A stretch of 64,000 nucleotides of DNA from Syntrophales bacterium. GTDB taxonomy: Bacteria > Desulfobacterota > Syntrophia > Syntrophales > UBA5619. Position numbers and translations under genes: made by a program. The notes under the pieces were generated by a model. The model made no database searches. It was not told the DNA's origin and saw only the letters and a list, made by a program, of their open reading frames with translations. Location: positions 32,993-96,992 of the forward strand of contig JALNYO010000013.1 of assembly GCA_023229765.1 (NCBI GenBank), given 5' to 3'. Numbering within the stretch: position 1 is the stretch's first letter; each line of letters starts with the position of its first letter. Below are positions 7,790-16,511 of this stretch, piece after piece.

Positions 7790-8257
7790 CTACTTTGCTT
7801 CGACGATGCATATATCAACGACAAATGAACCTGACGCTGTCGTAAACGGGATGATGATGCTCGGTCCTCCCATCACATGGGTTATATTATGATCCTTTCC
7901 GGAGATGACCGTCGGCAGGGCTGAGTAGATGGAAAATCCCGTGGCCTCCATGTTTTTTCGCGCGGCCCCGGAAACCATGTTGGTAATCTCCCCAACTGCA
8001 TCGCATATCTCGGCATTTATCCCGGTTATCTTCTCACCCAACATGCTGGAAACAATTTCCAAAATACAAGGCTCCTCGAAGCTCAGGGCCAAAGAACCTT
8101 TAACGGAGCCTGCCAACCCGATAATGCCGCTTATATCGCCGTGCGCCACAGCATCCTTTTTTAAATATGGGTTCCCCGCTATCGGCTCTACAAAGGCCAT
8201 GGTTTTAATAACGTTGATTGTCCCGTCCAGAAAGGCATTAATAATTTTTACATCCAT
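7790..8257 (-). CDS. cheX: CheX-family CheY-P phosphatase
   Basis: A 155-residue CheC/CheX-type protein. The catalytic E-x2-N pattern appears once, in AVGEITNMVSGAARKN, as in single-site CheX-like members. These proteins hydrolyse phosphorylated CheY to end the chemotactic signal. The remainder has the family pattern: an N-terminal helix, a GSVKGSLALSFE strand, and a closing IPFTTASGSFVVDI strand. It is the last gene of the minus-strand che operon, 29 bp after cheY, and converges on motB. AAGGAG lies about 11 bp before the ATG. Confidence 0.88.
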   Translation of the reverse strand: MDVKIINAFLDGTINVIKTMAFVEPIAGNPYLKKDAVAHGDISGIIGLAGSVKGSLALSFEEPCILEIVSSMLGEKITGINAEICDAVGEITNMVSGAARKNMEATGFSIYSALPTVISGKDHNITHVMGGPSIIIPFTTASGSFVVDICIVEAK

Positions 8258-8286
8258 ACCGGTTCACACTCCTTACGTCCCGCTAT

Positions 8287-8673
8287 TTACTGGTTCATTT
8301 TTTCCATAATTTTCATAATCTTCTCGTTGAGAACCTCTGCGGTAAACGGTTTGACAATGTAATTGCTAACCCCGGCTTTTACAGCGGCAACCACATTATC
8401 CTGCAGAGCTTCTGCGGTAACCATCAAAAAAGGGGTGCTGGCCAGGTCCTGGTCGGCCCGGACAGCTTTCAGAAGTTCAATCCCCGTCATGTTGGGCATA
8501 TTCCAATCGGAAACAATAAAATCAATCCTCTGCGATTTCAGAACGCGCATCGCCGCAACTCCGTCTTCCGCCTCTACAACATTTTCAAAACCAGCCTGTT
8601 TTAACAGATTTTTCACTACCTTTCTCATCGTCGCAAAATCATCGACTACCAAAATTTTTATCTCTTTTCCCAT
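8287..8673 (-). CDS. cheY: Chemotaxis response regulator CheY
   Basis: A single receiver domain of 128 residues with the acidic pair D11-D12, phosphoacceptor D56 (IVSDWNMPNMTG) and the conserved Thr/Lys (VTAEAL, VKPF). The SDWNMPNMTG block is characteristic of flagellar-switch CheY. CheA should phosphorylate it, and CheX, encoded just downstream, should dephosphorylate it. AAGGGG lies 6 bp before the start. It sits between cheA and cheX. Confidence 0.92.
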   Translation of the reverse strand: MGKEIKILVVDDFATMRKVVKNLLKQAGFENVVEAEDGVAAMRVLKSQRIDFIVSDWNMPNMTGIELLKAVRADQDLASTPFLMVTAEALQDNVVAAVKAGVSNYIVKPFTAEVLNEKIMKIMEKMNQ

Positions 8674-8756
8674 AATAAACCCCTTGCAGCAATTAGTTGT
8701 TTATAACGACCTCATGAGAGGCTCTGATCACAGAATAATTTTCATTCCGCTTAATA

Positions 8757-11039
8757 TTACTGTCTCTCTTGTAAAGTTTCACTCATTTCAAACATCCCTT
8801 CCGCATCAAGAATCAGGCCAATCCTCCCATCCCCGAGAATTGCACCGCCGGAGACGCCCCTTACCTTGCCAATGCCGCCGCCGAGGTTCTTGATAACCAC
8901 CTCTGCCTTGCCTATAATCTTGTCAACCAAAAGGCATTTTGAACGGTTTCCGCTTTCCAGCACCAGGACAATGGCATCCCAGGGGTCTTCGTGCTCGGGC
9001 ATTATCCCAAACAACACATGCAGCCTTACAAGCGGAAACAATTGGCCCATGGCGCTGATCATCTCTCCCCTGCCGACAACACTGATACAATCTTCCCTGC
9101 GGGGGCGCAAGGCCTGCCTCACGGCAGTCATCGGGAGGATGTAATGCTGAGAGCCTGCCCTTATTATCATTCCATCAATAATCGCCATTGTCAAAGGAAA
9201 AGCCGCCATAAATTTCGAACCCTTCCCCGGAGAGCTTTCTATATCGATTTTCCCTCGCAATTTCTCGACGGCCTGTTTGACGACATCCATGCCCACCCCC
9301 CGGCCGGAGACATCCGTTACCTTTTCCGCCGTTGAGAGTCCCGGCATAAAAATCAGCCGGTATATATCCTGCTCGGAAAGCCCGTCCCCCGAGGCGATAA
9401 GCCCATTTCTGACAGCCTTGTCCAGTATCTTATCCTTATTGAGACCCCTTCCATCGTCGCTGATTTCTATTACTACACTGCCGCCGCGGTGATATGCGCT
9501 CAGCCGAATCATCCCTTCCGCTGTCTTGCCTGCCTTCATCCGCTCTTCGGGACTTTCCAGGCCGTGATCCACAGAGTTTCTAACCATATGAACCAGCGGA
9601 TTGTATATTTCATCAACCATATTTCGGTCAATTTCCGTATCCTCGCCAACGAGATCAATATTCACTGCCTTGCCGCTATTTTTGGCAAGATCACGAACCA
9701 GTCGCGACATCCTCTGAAATGTCTGTTTAATGGGAACCATGCGCAAGCTTGTTGATATTCGCTGCAACCCGGAGGTGATCCGAAAAAGCTGACCGATATC
9801 CCTGCTCAGATTACGGTCAAGATTAGCCTCTTTCTTGATATCTTCCTGAACCATCGTCTGATTGATAACAAGTTCCCCAACCATGTCAATCAGGTCGTCT
9901 AATTTTCTGGTATCGACCCGAATGCTCGACATGTCGCCCGCCTGCTCCGCCTGTTTCCGCAGCGCCTGCGAAACCTGTTTTGGAGTCGCCTTCCCTTCTT
10001 TTATCAGGGTTTCGCCAATTTTCCCTCCAGGTTTTTTCGCGTTGCTTTTCAGCCCTTCTTGAAGATCGGCGTTTGTAATAACCCCATCTTCAAGTAGAAT
10101 TTCGCCGATCTTTTTTACTCCGGAAGGCTCATTTCCTCCTTCTTGAACCAATTTAACCCTTTTCATCAGGGAGGGAACATCAGTATCTATATCTTCCCCG
10201 GCAGAAACATTCCCCTCCAGCCGGCCTTTCAGATGACCGATAAGAACTTTAAGCGCATCAGCCCCTTCCAAAACAACATCGATAACCGGAGGGGTTACCG
10301 CCAGTTCCCCATTCCTCGCCTTGTCAAGCAGATTTTCCAGCGTATGGGCCAGATCACGGATTTGGTCGAGATTAAGAAAGCTTGCCACACCCTTGATGGA
10401 ATGAAAGGGGCGAAAGATAGCATTTATATAGTCCTTATTATCCGGATCTTTCTCAAGATTAAGAATATTTACCTCTATCTCATCAATGTACTCCAGCCCC
10501 TCTACGATAAAATCATGCAATAAAGATTCATCCTCGATCTGCAACTCCGCCGCAGACTGCTGTTTATTGCCGGAGGATGTCTTATTGCCTCCTTCGGCAG
10601 GAGATTTCCCCTCGCTATCGGCAGTTTCAGCACTCGGATCTCTATTCTCCTGCATTGCCGAGTTATTGCCGTCTTCATTAAGAGCGACCCCCGTCAGCAA
10701 TGATATTTTACTCCCGAAATCAAAGATGTTGCCGCTATATTTTCCGGAATTTGCATAGGCGTCAACTATGCCCTGCAAAAGGGCAATTCCTTCACCCAAT
10801 GCCGAAAAGCCCTCCTCTTTGTCAGACAAGGCATCCAGGACAATTTTTTCCAGCAATGTATTCAGCCAGCTTGCCACCTCTCTGACTGAATCTATTTTTC
10901 CTTCAGAGGCCTTCTCCGCAATCTTGTCAAGGTTGTTCATAAACTTGCCGGCAGCGGGCACATCAACCTCCGGCCCGGTCAGAAACATATAGTCGGAAGC
11001 CATGTCATTCAATAAATTAATTAACGATTCATAAGACAT
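8757..11039 (-). CDS. cheA: Chemotaxis histidine kinase CheA with MshEN-like insert
   Basis: A 760-residue CheA. Residues 1-120 form a helical region with no recognisable phosphorylatable His, followed by a low-complexity linker. The Hpt domain then carries the phosphoacceptor H213 in RPFHSIKG. At about 308-365 are two tandem copies of a pattern IGExLxxxGxxTxxxxxxAL, resembling the MshEN/type II secretion ATPase N-terminal motif, some members of which bind c-di-GMP. The dimerisation helices (about 372-430), the HATPase with NSVDHGLE and DDGRGLN, and a C-terminal CheW-like domain follow. It lies 3 bp after cheB. The insert and the extra N-terminal domain make it longer than enterobacterial CheA. 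Confidence 0.95.
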   Translation of the reverse strand: MSYESLINLLNDMASDYMFLTGPEVDVPAAGKFMNNLDKIAEKASEGKIDSVREVASWLNTLLEKIVLDALSDKEEGFSALGEGIALLQGIVDAYANSGKYSGNIFDFGSKISLLTGVALNEDGNNSAMQENRDPSAETADSEGKSPAEGGNKTSSGNKQQSAAELQIEDESLLHDFIVEGLEYIDEIEVNILNLEKDPDNKDYINAIFRPFHSIKGVASFLNLDQIRDLAHTLENLLDKARNGELAVTPPVIDVVLEGADALKVLIGHLKGRLEGNVSAGEDIDTDVPSLMKRVKLVQEGGNEPSGVKKIGEILLEDGVITNADLQEGLKSNAKKPGGKIGETLIKEGKATPKQVSQALRKQAEQAGDMSSIRVDTRKLDDLIDMVGELVINQTMVQEDIKKEANLDRNLSRDIGQLFRITSGLQRISTSLRMVPIKQTFQRMSRLVRDLAKNSGKAVNIDLVGEDTEIDRNMVDEIYNPLVHMVRNSVDHGLESPEERMKAGKTAEGMIRLSAYHRGGSVVIEISDDGRGLNKDKILDKAVRNGLIASGDGLSEQDIYRLIFMPGLSTAEKVTDVSGRGVGMDVVKQAVEKLRGKIDIESSPGKGSKFMAAFPLTMAIIDGMIIRAGSQHYILPMTAVRQALRPRREDCISVVGRGEMISAMGQLFPLVRLHVLFGIMPEHEDPWDAIVLVLESGNRSKCLLVDKIIGKAEVVIKNLGGGIGKVRGVSGGAILGDGRIGLILDAEGMFEMSETLQERQ

Positions 11040-11042
11040 ATC

Positions 11043-12071
11043 TTACACCATCCTTATTATTTGAGCGGCAATCTGCTCAATCGGCAATATTTTATCCACG
11101 GCGCCCAATTTAATGGCTTCTTTGGGCATGCCAAATACGACACAACTATTTTCATCCTGGGCAACGGTCCCGGCCCCCATATTCTTCATCTCCAAAAGAC
11201 CGGCTGCGCCATCGGCGCCCATACCGGTAAGAATAACCCCGATCGCATTTGCCCCCGCGTATTGAGCCGTCGATTTAAATAGCACATCAACCGCCGGCCG
11301 CTGATGGTGGACCATGGGACCGGTTTTTACTTCCACATAATACACAGCGCCGCTTCTGCGGAGCAGCATATGATAATTGCCCGGGGCAATCAACGCCAAG
11401 CCATTGCTAAGCCTGTCGCCGTCCTTCGCCTCTCTGACGGAAATCTGGCAGATGCCGTTGAGCCTTTCGGCAAAGGCGGTCGTAAAATTTGCCGGCATGT
11501 GCTGCACGATGACCATGCCGGGAGAGTTGGGCGGCATCTGCGTCATAAGGACTTTCAGGGCCTCCGTGCCGCCGGTAGAGGCGCCGACTGCAATTACCTT
11601 ATTCGATGTCTGGGCAAGGGCCTTTATAGGCTGCTGTTTTATCGCCTCGGCGCCGCCAATGTCCTTTTTTACAATTTTTGCCCGGGCCGCCGCCCTGATT
11701 TTCTCGGCAAGCTGCGCGCTCATATCGCCCACAGTGTAGGAAGCTCCCGGTTTGGCGATGACGTCAACCGCCCCGGAATCGATCGCCTCCAGCGTCAATT
11801 TCCCCCCCCTTGTTGTAAGCGAGCTTACGACAATAGTCGGCAAAGGATAGTATCTCATCAATTTCTTCAGGAATGTAATGCCATCCATCCGCGGCATTTC
11901 TATGTCCAGTGTGATTACATCCGGTTTGAGACTGACAATCTTGTCCCTGGCAACATACGGATCCGGCGCTGTTCCTATAACCTCTATATCAGGATATTTT
12001 GATAATTCCTCGGAAAATATTTTTCTGACTATCGCCGAATCATCAACGATAAGAACCCGGATCTTATTCAA
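11043..12071 (-). CDS. cheB: Chemoreceptor methylesterase/deamidase CheB
   Basis: A 342-residue two-domain CheB that removes methyl groups from chemoreceptor glutamates during adaptation. The receiver domain has D10-D11 and phosphoacceptor D56 (TLDIEMPRMDG). The esterase domain has the catalytic triad S165 (GASTGG), H191 (VQHMPANF) and D287 (TGMGADGA). Translation probably starts at a TTG that overlaps the stop codon of the upstream CheD-like gene, with AGGGGTG just before it, which suggests translational coupling. Confidence 0.95.
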   Translation of the reverse strand: MNKIRVLIVDDSAIVRKIFSEELSKYPDIEVIGTAPDPYVARDKIVSLKPDVITLDIEMPRMDGITFLKKLMRYYPLPTIVVSSLTTRGGKLTLEAIDSGAVDVIAKPGASYTVGDMSAQLAEKIRAAARAKIVKKDIGGAEAIKQQPIKALAQTSNKVIAVGASTGGTEALKVLMTQMPPNSPGMVIVQHMPANFTTAFAERLNGICQISVREAKDGDRLSNGLALIAPGNYHMLLRRSGAVYYVEVKTGPMVHHQRPAVDVLFKSTAQYAGANAIGVILTGMGADGAAGLLEMKNMGAGTVAQDENSCVVFGMPKEAIKLGAVDKILPIEQIAAQIIRMV

Positions 12072-12583
12072 TTTTCACCCCTGTCATTCACGTATGGATA
12101 CCAATCGCTGCCGCGCAAACCGTTTACCTTGTAAACAATCGCCTCATTTTTTTCGGTATTGTAAACAATCTTTCGGCCCATACTTCCCCCCGTATCTTCC
12201 GAAATAATCTCAATGCGAAGTTCAAGCATGATCTTTTTTGCAATACTTACATTTCTGCGGGCAATACGAATACACTCCCGCTCTTCTGTCTCGGCGCCCC
12301 CAAATATCTGGGCCTTGATATCTTTTCTCTTTGTTCCTTCCTGCACCAGCATTCTGGCCAGATGCCTTATTGCAACATTCCCATATCGCGATGTTGCGGC
12401 ATCGCCAACACCGCAGTCCGGATAGAGATAATTTGCCATACCGCCACGTTTTTTATTTTGATCCCACAGGGAAACGGCAACATTCGAACCAAGCACCGTT
12501 GATATCAAAGAGGGCTCTGCGTTCAGAAAAATATATCCCGGAAGCAGCAAATACTCAAACAAAACAACATCTTTATTAAACAT
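12068..12583 (-). CDS. CheD-like protein lacking the catalytic Cys and His
   Basis: A 171-residue CheD paralogue. CheD deamidates receptor glutamines with a Cys-His pair found in GSC and GGMxH-type motifs. Here the corresponding segments read STVLGSNVAVSLWD and RGGMANYLYP, so both the Cys and the His are replaced by Asn. The rest of the fold is well kept (IFGGAETE, RRNVSIAKK, EDTGGSMGRKI). Deamidase activity is therefore unlikely; a binding role, for example with CheC/CheX-type phosphatases or receptors, is possible. I chose the ATG at 12583; a TTG at 12613, overlapping the upstream stop, is an alternative. A second CheD in this operon (14376-14858) keeps both residues. Confidence 0.85.
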   Translation of the reverse strand: MFNKDVVLFEYLLLPGYIFLNAEPSLISTVLGSNVAVSLWDQNKKRGGMANYLYPDCGVGDAATSRYGNVAIRHLARMLVQEGTKRKDIKAQIFGGAETEERECIRIARRNVSIAKKIMLELRIEIISEDTGGSMGRKIVYNTEKNEAIVYKVNGLRGSDWYPYVNDRGEN

Positions 12584-12609
12584 CCCCTTACCGCCGTAAC
12601 AAGCTTTAT

Positions 12610-13044
12610 TCAACTGAACATTAAAACGACTCCCAGCATACCGCTGCCGGATTCAAAGTGGAAGACAATTTTATCGTCCCCGTTATCATCTGTTACTGTT
12701 TCTCCGGCAACTGCATCAAAAAGGGGCAGGGAAAGATCAAAAACTCGGGAGGAGTCAAATTTTCCGAGAAAATTGCCGCATATCATATTCACTGACTCTT
12801 TAATACAGTCCTCCCGCAACTTTTCCGTTAGTTCGCCAGCCGCAATGTTCAGCATGTTCTGAGCCATAACCTCGGCGATCCCCTCTGAAAAATAGACAAT
12901 AAGTTTACCGCTCTTATATCCGGAAAAACTTATTGAAGCAGCCCAACGATATTTAAGATGTTTAATATCTGAACGCTCAAGAAACACAAAAAACATCTTC
13001 TCAAAAACATCAAAAATCGAGTTCTGAAGAGTCTTCCTTATCAT
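12610..13044 (-). CDS. CheX/CheC-like protein
   Basis: A 144-residue protein with the CheX/CheC architecture: an N-terminal helix, the AASISFSG strand, then a helix carrying E-x2-N (KESVNMICGN), which is the phosphatase motif of that family. Likely a second aspartyl-phosphate phosphatase, perhaps for the receiver encoded immediately upstream. The start at 13044 was chosen because GGAG lies 9 bp before it; it still overlaps the 3' end of the receiver gene by 35 bp in another frame, which implies tight coupling. Similarity is weaker than for the operon's last gene, so the family call is moderately sure. Confidence 0.72.
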   Translation of the reverse strand: MIRKTLQNSIFDVFEKMFFVFLERSDIKHLKYRWAASISFSGYKSGKLIVYFSEGIAEVMAQNMLNIAAGELTEKLREDCIKESVNMICGNFLGKFDSSRVFDLSLPLFDAVAGETVTDDNGDDKIVFHFESGSGMLGVVLMFS

Positions 13045-13441
13045 TTTCATATTCTCCATCATTGCCTACCCCAATAATTTCGTGCAACTTTCGTTTCAGC
13101 TCCTCCGGCACAAACGGTTTCTTGATGAATCCTCCGGCGCCCAGGGCAAAGGCCTCATGTATTCTTTCTTCGCTACCCTCGGTCGATATCATGATCACCG
13201 GAATTTGCCTGTAAAGGTCATCCTTCTTCAGTCGTGAAAGCATCTCCAGGCCACTCATCTCCGGCATGTTGATATCGGAAATTATTACATCCACCCACTC
13301 TTTGGCCAATATTGACAATGCCTCTTTGCCATTTCCTGCCTCAAGGCAATTATCCATCCGGAAACCGGAAATCGAAATAATCTTCTTGATAACCGACCGC
13401 ATGGCATTCGAGTCATCGACAATCAGTACATTGAACGACAT
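13010..13441 (-). CDS. CheY-like single-domain response regulator
   Basis: A 143-residue receiver with D9-D10, phosphoacceptor D56 (IISDINMPEMSG), a conserved Ser (MISTEGSEE) and Lys (IKKPF), plus a short acidic C-terminal tail. It is a second CheY-type protein in the che operon. The tail-coding DNA is shared with the following CheX-like gene, so the two products may act together as signal and phosphatase. GGAG lies 6 bp before the ATG. Confidence 0.88.
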   Translation of the reverse strand: MSFNVLIVDDSNAMRSVIKKIISISGFRMDNCLEAGNGKEALSILAKEWVDVIISDINMPEMSGLEMLSRLKKDDLYRQIPVIMISTEGSEERIHEAFALGAGGFIKKPFVPEELKRKLHEIIGVGNDGEYENDKEDSSELDF

Positions 13442-13530
13442 ATCCGTCTCCCCACAAAAAGCATTGCCAACTTAGCCCCCTTGCCCCTCCACATTAGCCC
13501 TCTACCAGCGCTGTGAAAAAAATAGTGTCT

Positions 13531-14388
13531 CTATACAATGCCCAGGACCTCTTCGGCATGTTTCAATTCTTCGACAAGCTGAATCATCCCCAACTCAAGG
13601 TCTCTTTCATGAAAGTCAAATTTTTCCATAATTTCATTTACCCCTCTGTGTGCAAGACCGTCAAACCCCCCCGTGTATCCGGAAATCAGGCACACCTGAT
13701 CGGCAAGATAAACAAGCCAGGCCATCATATTTTCGTCGCCTTCCAGTAAATCCGGGCGGTGATGAAAAGAGATTGCATCGACGACGTCCCTTGGGAAGTT
13801 CCATTTTTCGGCGATTTTTCCCCCCAATTCGGCATGATCTATGCCGATAATCTCCTTCTCCGCCTCAAGAAAGGAATAACCCCCACCGGAAACAAGCTTT
13901 GAAATTTCAGCAAATGAGTCGTAAACCAGCTCCCCCATAACCATCTTCCCAACGTCGTGCAGAAGGGCGGACAAATAAAGCTTGCCATCCTCTTTCTTGA
14001 ATATTTTTCGCGAGAGTATCTGAGACATCAAAGCAACGGCAACCGAGTGTTCCCAAATCTCGCGCGCCTTTTCCACATATCCCCGGCCTTCCTTTTTGAA
14101 AAAACGCGAAACGCCGGCAGTCTGAACAATTCGCAGCAGATTTTCCCTGCCTAAAAAAACAACGGCGTCCCGCAGCGAGCCAATCCTCTGCCGCGCTCCG
14201 AAGTATGGAGAATTGCTCATTTTTACAATGTTGGCAGCTATTGCCTGATCATATTTGATCAAATCTACAATATCTGAGGCGGAATAATCATCGGTACGGA
14301 GTAGCTCGCCAACCTTGAAAACCGTAAGCGGGAAGGAAGGCAGCTTATCAACAGATTTAAGAATCTCGTCTATCCTCATAGTTCGCAT
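13531..14388 (-). CDS. HDOD-domain signalling protein (in che operon)
   Basis: A 285-residue protein whose core is an HDOD domain: LPSFPLTVFKVGELL at the start, IKYDQAIAANIVKMSNSPYF, then LLHDVGKMV and IGIDHAELGGKIAEKWNFP. HDOD domains resemble HD phosphohydrolases but usually lack part of the metal site and act as signalling scaffolds. It overlaps the 3' end of cheD by 13 bp and is followed 89 bp later by the receiver gene, so it belongs to the che operon. Members in other bacteria link chemotaxis or c-di-GMP signals; the partner here is unknown. Confidence 0.88.
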   Translation of the reverse strand: MRTMRIDEILKSVDKLPSFPLTVFKVGELLRTDDYSASDIVDLIKYDQAIAANIVKMSNSPYFGARQRIGSLRDAVVFLGRENLLRIVQTAGVSRFFKKEGRGYVEKAREIWEHSVAVALMSQILSRKIFKKEDGKLYLSALLHDVGKMVMGELVYDSFAEISKLVSGGGYSFLEAEKEIIGIDHAELGGKIAEKWNFPRDVVDAISFHHRPDLLEGDENMMAWLVYLADQVCLISGYTGGFDGLAHRGVNEIMEKFDFHERDLELGMIQLVEELKHAEEVLGIV

Positions 14389-14858
14389 AACCTCCCCTCC
14401 TTTCCTTTAACCTGCGCCAAACCGGTTGCAATGTCTAAACGCACGGTACGATTATAGTTTTTACCAGTATCCTCCTTGTCTATCAGAACGTTGTTTTTCC
14501 AGAGCATTTTCCTGAGCGCCATAATGTTTTTCTCGCCGATGCGAAAATAGTTGGAATCGTCAAGGATTCTGGCGCCGCCGGCGATTTTTACTATAATCCG
14601 CCTCTTTTCAGCGCCCAGTTTATAACAGGATTTAAATAAAAGAGGGATGCCGGTGTCGGCAAACATTGCGGGATTTTCCTGCGCCTTGGTTACATCAAGG
14701 CTGGAATCCGGCAACATATAATGTAAAAGTCCACCGACCTTCACCGTCGGGTCATATAAGATAACCGCAATGCACGAACCAAGGGCATAAGTCACTAAAA
14801 CATCGTTTAAGTTATTGCTGACCTTTATATCAGCAATCCCGACCACTATTTCGCTCAT
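14376..14858 (-). CDS. cheD: Chemoreceptor glutamine deamidase CheD
   Basis: A 160-residue CheD with the catalytic motifs intact: TYALGSCIAVILYDP carries the Cys and VGGLLHYMLPDS the His. The enzyme converts specific receptor glutamines to glutamates and in many bacteria also activates CheC. It lies 11 bp after cheR and overlaps the HDOD gene. Its presence together with the Cys/His-less paralogue suggests division of labour. Confidence 0.92.
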   Translation of the reverse strand: MSEIVVGIADIKVSNNLNDVLVTYALGSCIAVILYDPTVKVGGLLHYMLPDSSLDVTKAQENPAMFADTGIPLLFKSCYKLGAEKRRIIVKIAGGARILDDSNYFRIGEKNIMALRKMLWKNNVLIDKEDTGKNYNRTVRLDIATGLAQVKGKEGRLCEL

Positions 14859-14869
14859 TAAGTTTTTCT

Positions 14870-15739
14870 CTATTTTTTGTAAACGCTTGGTTCAACGTAT
14901 TTAAAAGAATGGCTAAGACCTGTCAAGCTCTCCGAATGTCCGATAAAGAAATAGCCGCCCTTCTTCAAACTGTTGAAAAAGTTGCCCACAAGCCTCTGCT
15001 GTGTCTGTTTGTCAAAGTAGATCATTACGTTACGACAGAATATGAAATCAAAATGCACTTCCGAAGGCGGAGACTGCATCAGATTGAATAACTTGAAATT
15101 CACCATCGTTCTGATCTCTTTTTTGACGCGCAGATAGCCAGCCCGTTCACCTGCCCCCCTCTGAAAATATTTATTCAACAAAGGAGCGGGAATATTTTTA
15201 ACCTTATCAGCGGGATAAATTCCTGCAGCCGCCTTCTTTATAACCGTTGTGGATATATCAGTGGCCAATATTCTAACCTTTACGGACGGCACACGAAGTG
15301 ACTCGCGAACGGTCATCGAAACCGAATAAGGCTCTTCGCCTGTAGAACATCCGGCACACCAAATAAGTAATTTCGGATCACCTTTTTCTTGTGCCGCACT
15401 CTCCGAAAAAACAGACAATAGCTCGGAAAGTTTGATAAAATGGCTTTCTTCCCGGAAAAAATAGGTAAGGTTGGTGGAAATTGAATCAATCATCAGGACT
15501 AATTCTTCAGCCCCTTGCTCACCCGTTATATGCTTGTAATAATCCGCAAAAGAGGCGAAGCCTCCTTCACGCAGTCTCTTCCCCAAACGGGCGCTTACAA
15601 GCTCTTTTTTTCCGCTATGCAGGTTTATTCCACATTTATTGTAAACGAGTGTGCTGATCTTCTCAAAATCGCTGTCTTTAAGTTCGTATTCCGCCATCTC
15701 CGATATTTTTCTCTTTTTACAAACTAAGGACTGAATCAT
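14870..15739 (-). CDS. cheR: Chemoreceptor methyltransferase CheR
   Basis: A 289-residue S-adenosylmethionine-dependent methyltransferase that methylates receptor glutamates. The N-terminal helical domain (KDSDFEKISTLVYNKCGI) is followed by the SAM-binding domain with IWCAGCSTGEEPYS, ILATDIS and FIFCRNVMIYFD. The start is uncertain: the ATG at 15739 has no clear ribosome binding site, and the ATG at 15697 (MAEYELKD) would give a length closer to the family norm. It is the second gene of the che operon. Confidence 0.93.
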   Translation of the reverse strand: MIQSLVCKKRKISEMAEYELKDSDFEKISTLVYNKCGINLHSGKKELVSARLGKRLREGGFASFADYYKHITGEQGAEELVLMIDSISTNLTYFFREESHFIKLSELLSVFSESAAQEKGDPKLLIWCAGCSTGEEPYSVSMTVRESLRVPSVKVRILATDISTTVIKKAAAGIYPADKVKNIPAPLLNKYFQRGAGERAGYLRVKKEIRTMVNFKLFNLMQSPPSEVHFDFIFCRNVMIYFDKQTQQRLVGNFFNSLKKGGYFFIGHSESLTGLSHSFKYVEPSVYKK

Positions 15740-15755
15740 TTAGCAGACGCTAAAA

Positions 15756-16265
15756 TTATGCCGCCGTCTCCATCATTGCCAGCTCCTCGCTGCTTAGCGC
15801 CCGGTCGATGTCGAGCAGTATCTTTACGCTATTGCCAATCTTGGCCATTCCCAGGATGTATTCCGTATTGAGTTTCGCCCCGAAGACAGGTGTGTCCTCA
15901 ATGTCAGCGCCCTTTACGTTTAAAACCTCGGATACGGAATCAACGATAATCCCGATCAGGATACGCCCCCCTTCGCCGGATATCTCGACGACAATGATGC
16001 AGGTGCGCTCCGTGTATTCTGCCTCAGCCATCGCAAATTTAAGACGTAGATCGATCACAGGAATCACCTTTCCCCGCAGGTTGATCACCCCCTTTACGTA
16101 GGGAGGCATCCGGGGAATCGTCGTGATCGCCATTAGCCCTATAATCTCCTTCACCTTCAGTATCCCTATTCCGTACTCCTCCCCGGACAGAGAAAAGGTC
16201 AGGTACTTGCCCTCCCGATTAGCGCTCTGCGCCCCCTGCTGCATTGTTTCAACTTTATTTTCCAT
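15756..16265 (-). CDS. cheW: Chemotaxis coupling protein CheW
   Basis: A 169-residue adaptor that links CheA to chemoreceptors. Family patterns are LTFSLSGEEYGIGILKVKEI, PPYVKGVINLRGKVIPVIDLR and GIIVDSVSEV. The ATG at 16265 has GAGGAGG 6 bp upstream and is preferred over the in-frame codon 15 bp earlier. It is the first gene of the minus-strand che operon, so the promoter should lie in 16266-16511. No sigma-54 or sigma-28 box is convincing there. Confidence 0.94.
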   Translation of the reverse strand: MENKVETMQQGAQSANREGKYLTFSLSGEEYGIGILKVKEIIGLMAITTIPRMPPYVKGVINLRGKVIPVIDLRLKFAMAEAEYTERTCIIVVEISGEGGRILIGIIVDSVSEVLNVKGADIEDTPVFGAKLNTEYILGMAKIGNSVKILLDIDRALSSEELAMMETAA

Positions 16266-16511
16266 GGAAAACCTCCTCAAGGGAACCGTAAGTTTAAGTA
16301 AAAACAGTTGATAGCATCTAAAAAGTTGTCTGCGATCATATAGAAAAAAAAGTTTTTGTCAATGATCATTAAATCTGGTTTCGAGAAGCAATTATCTTGA
16401 AATATTCTGACAGCGAGAGTAGTATCGTGCAGCTTAAGAAAAAGTAACTGATGGGGGCCTGAAACCCGTTGCATCAGCCTTATCTGTAAAATCCTCCACG
16501 GAGCTGACATC

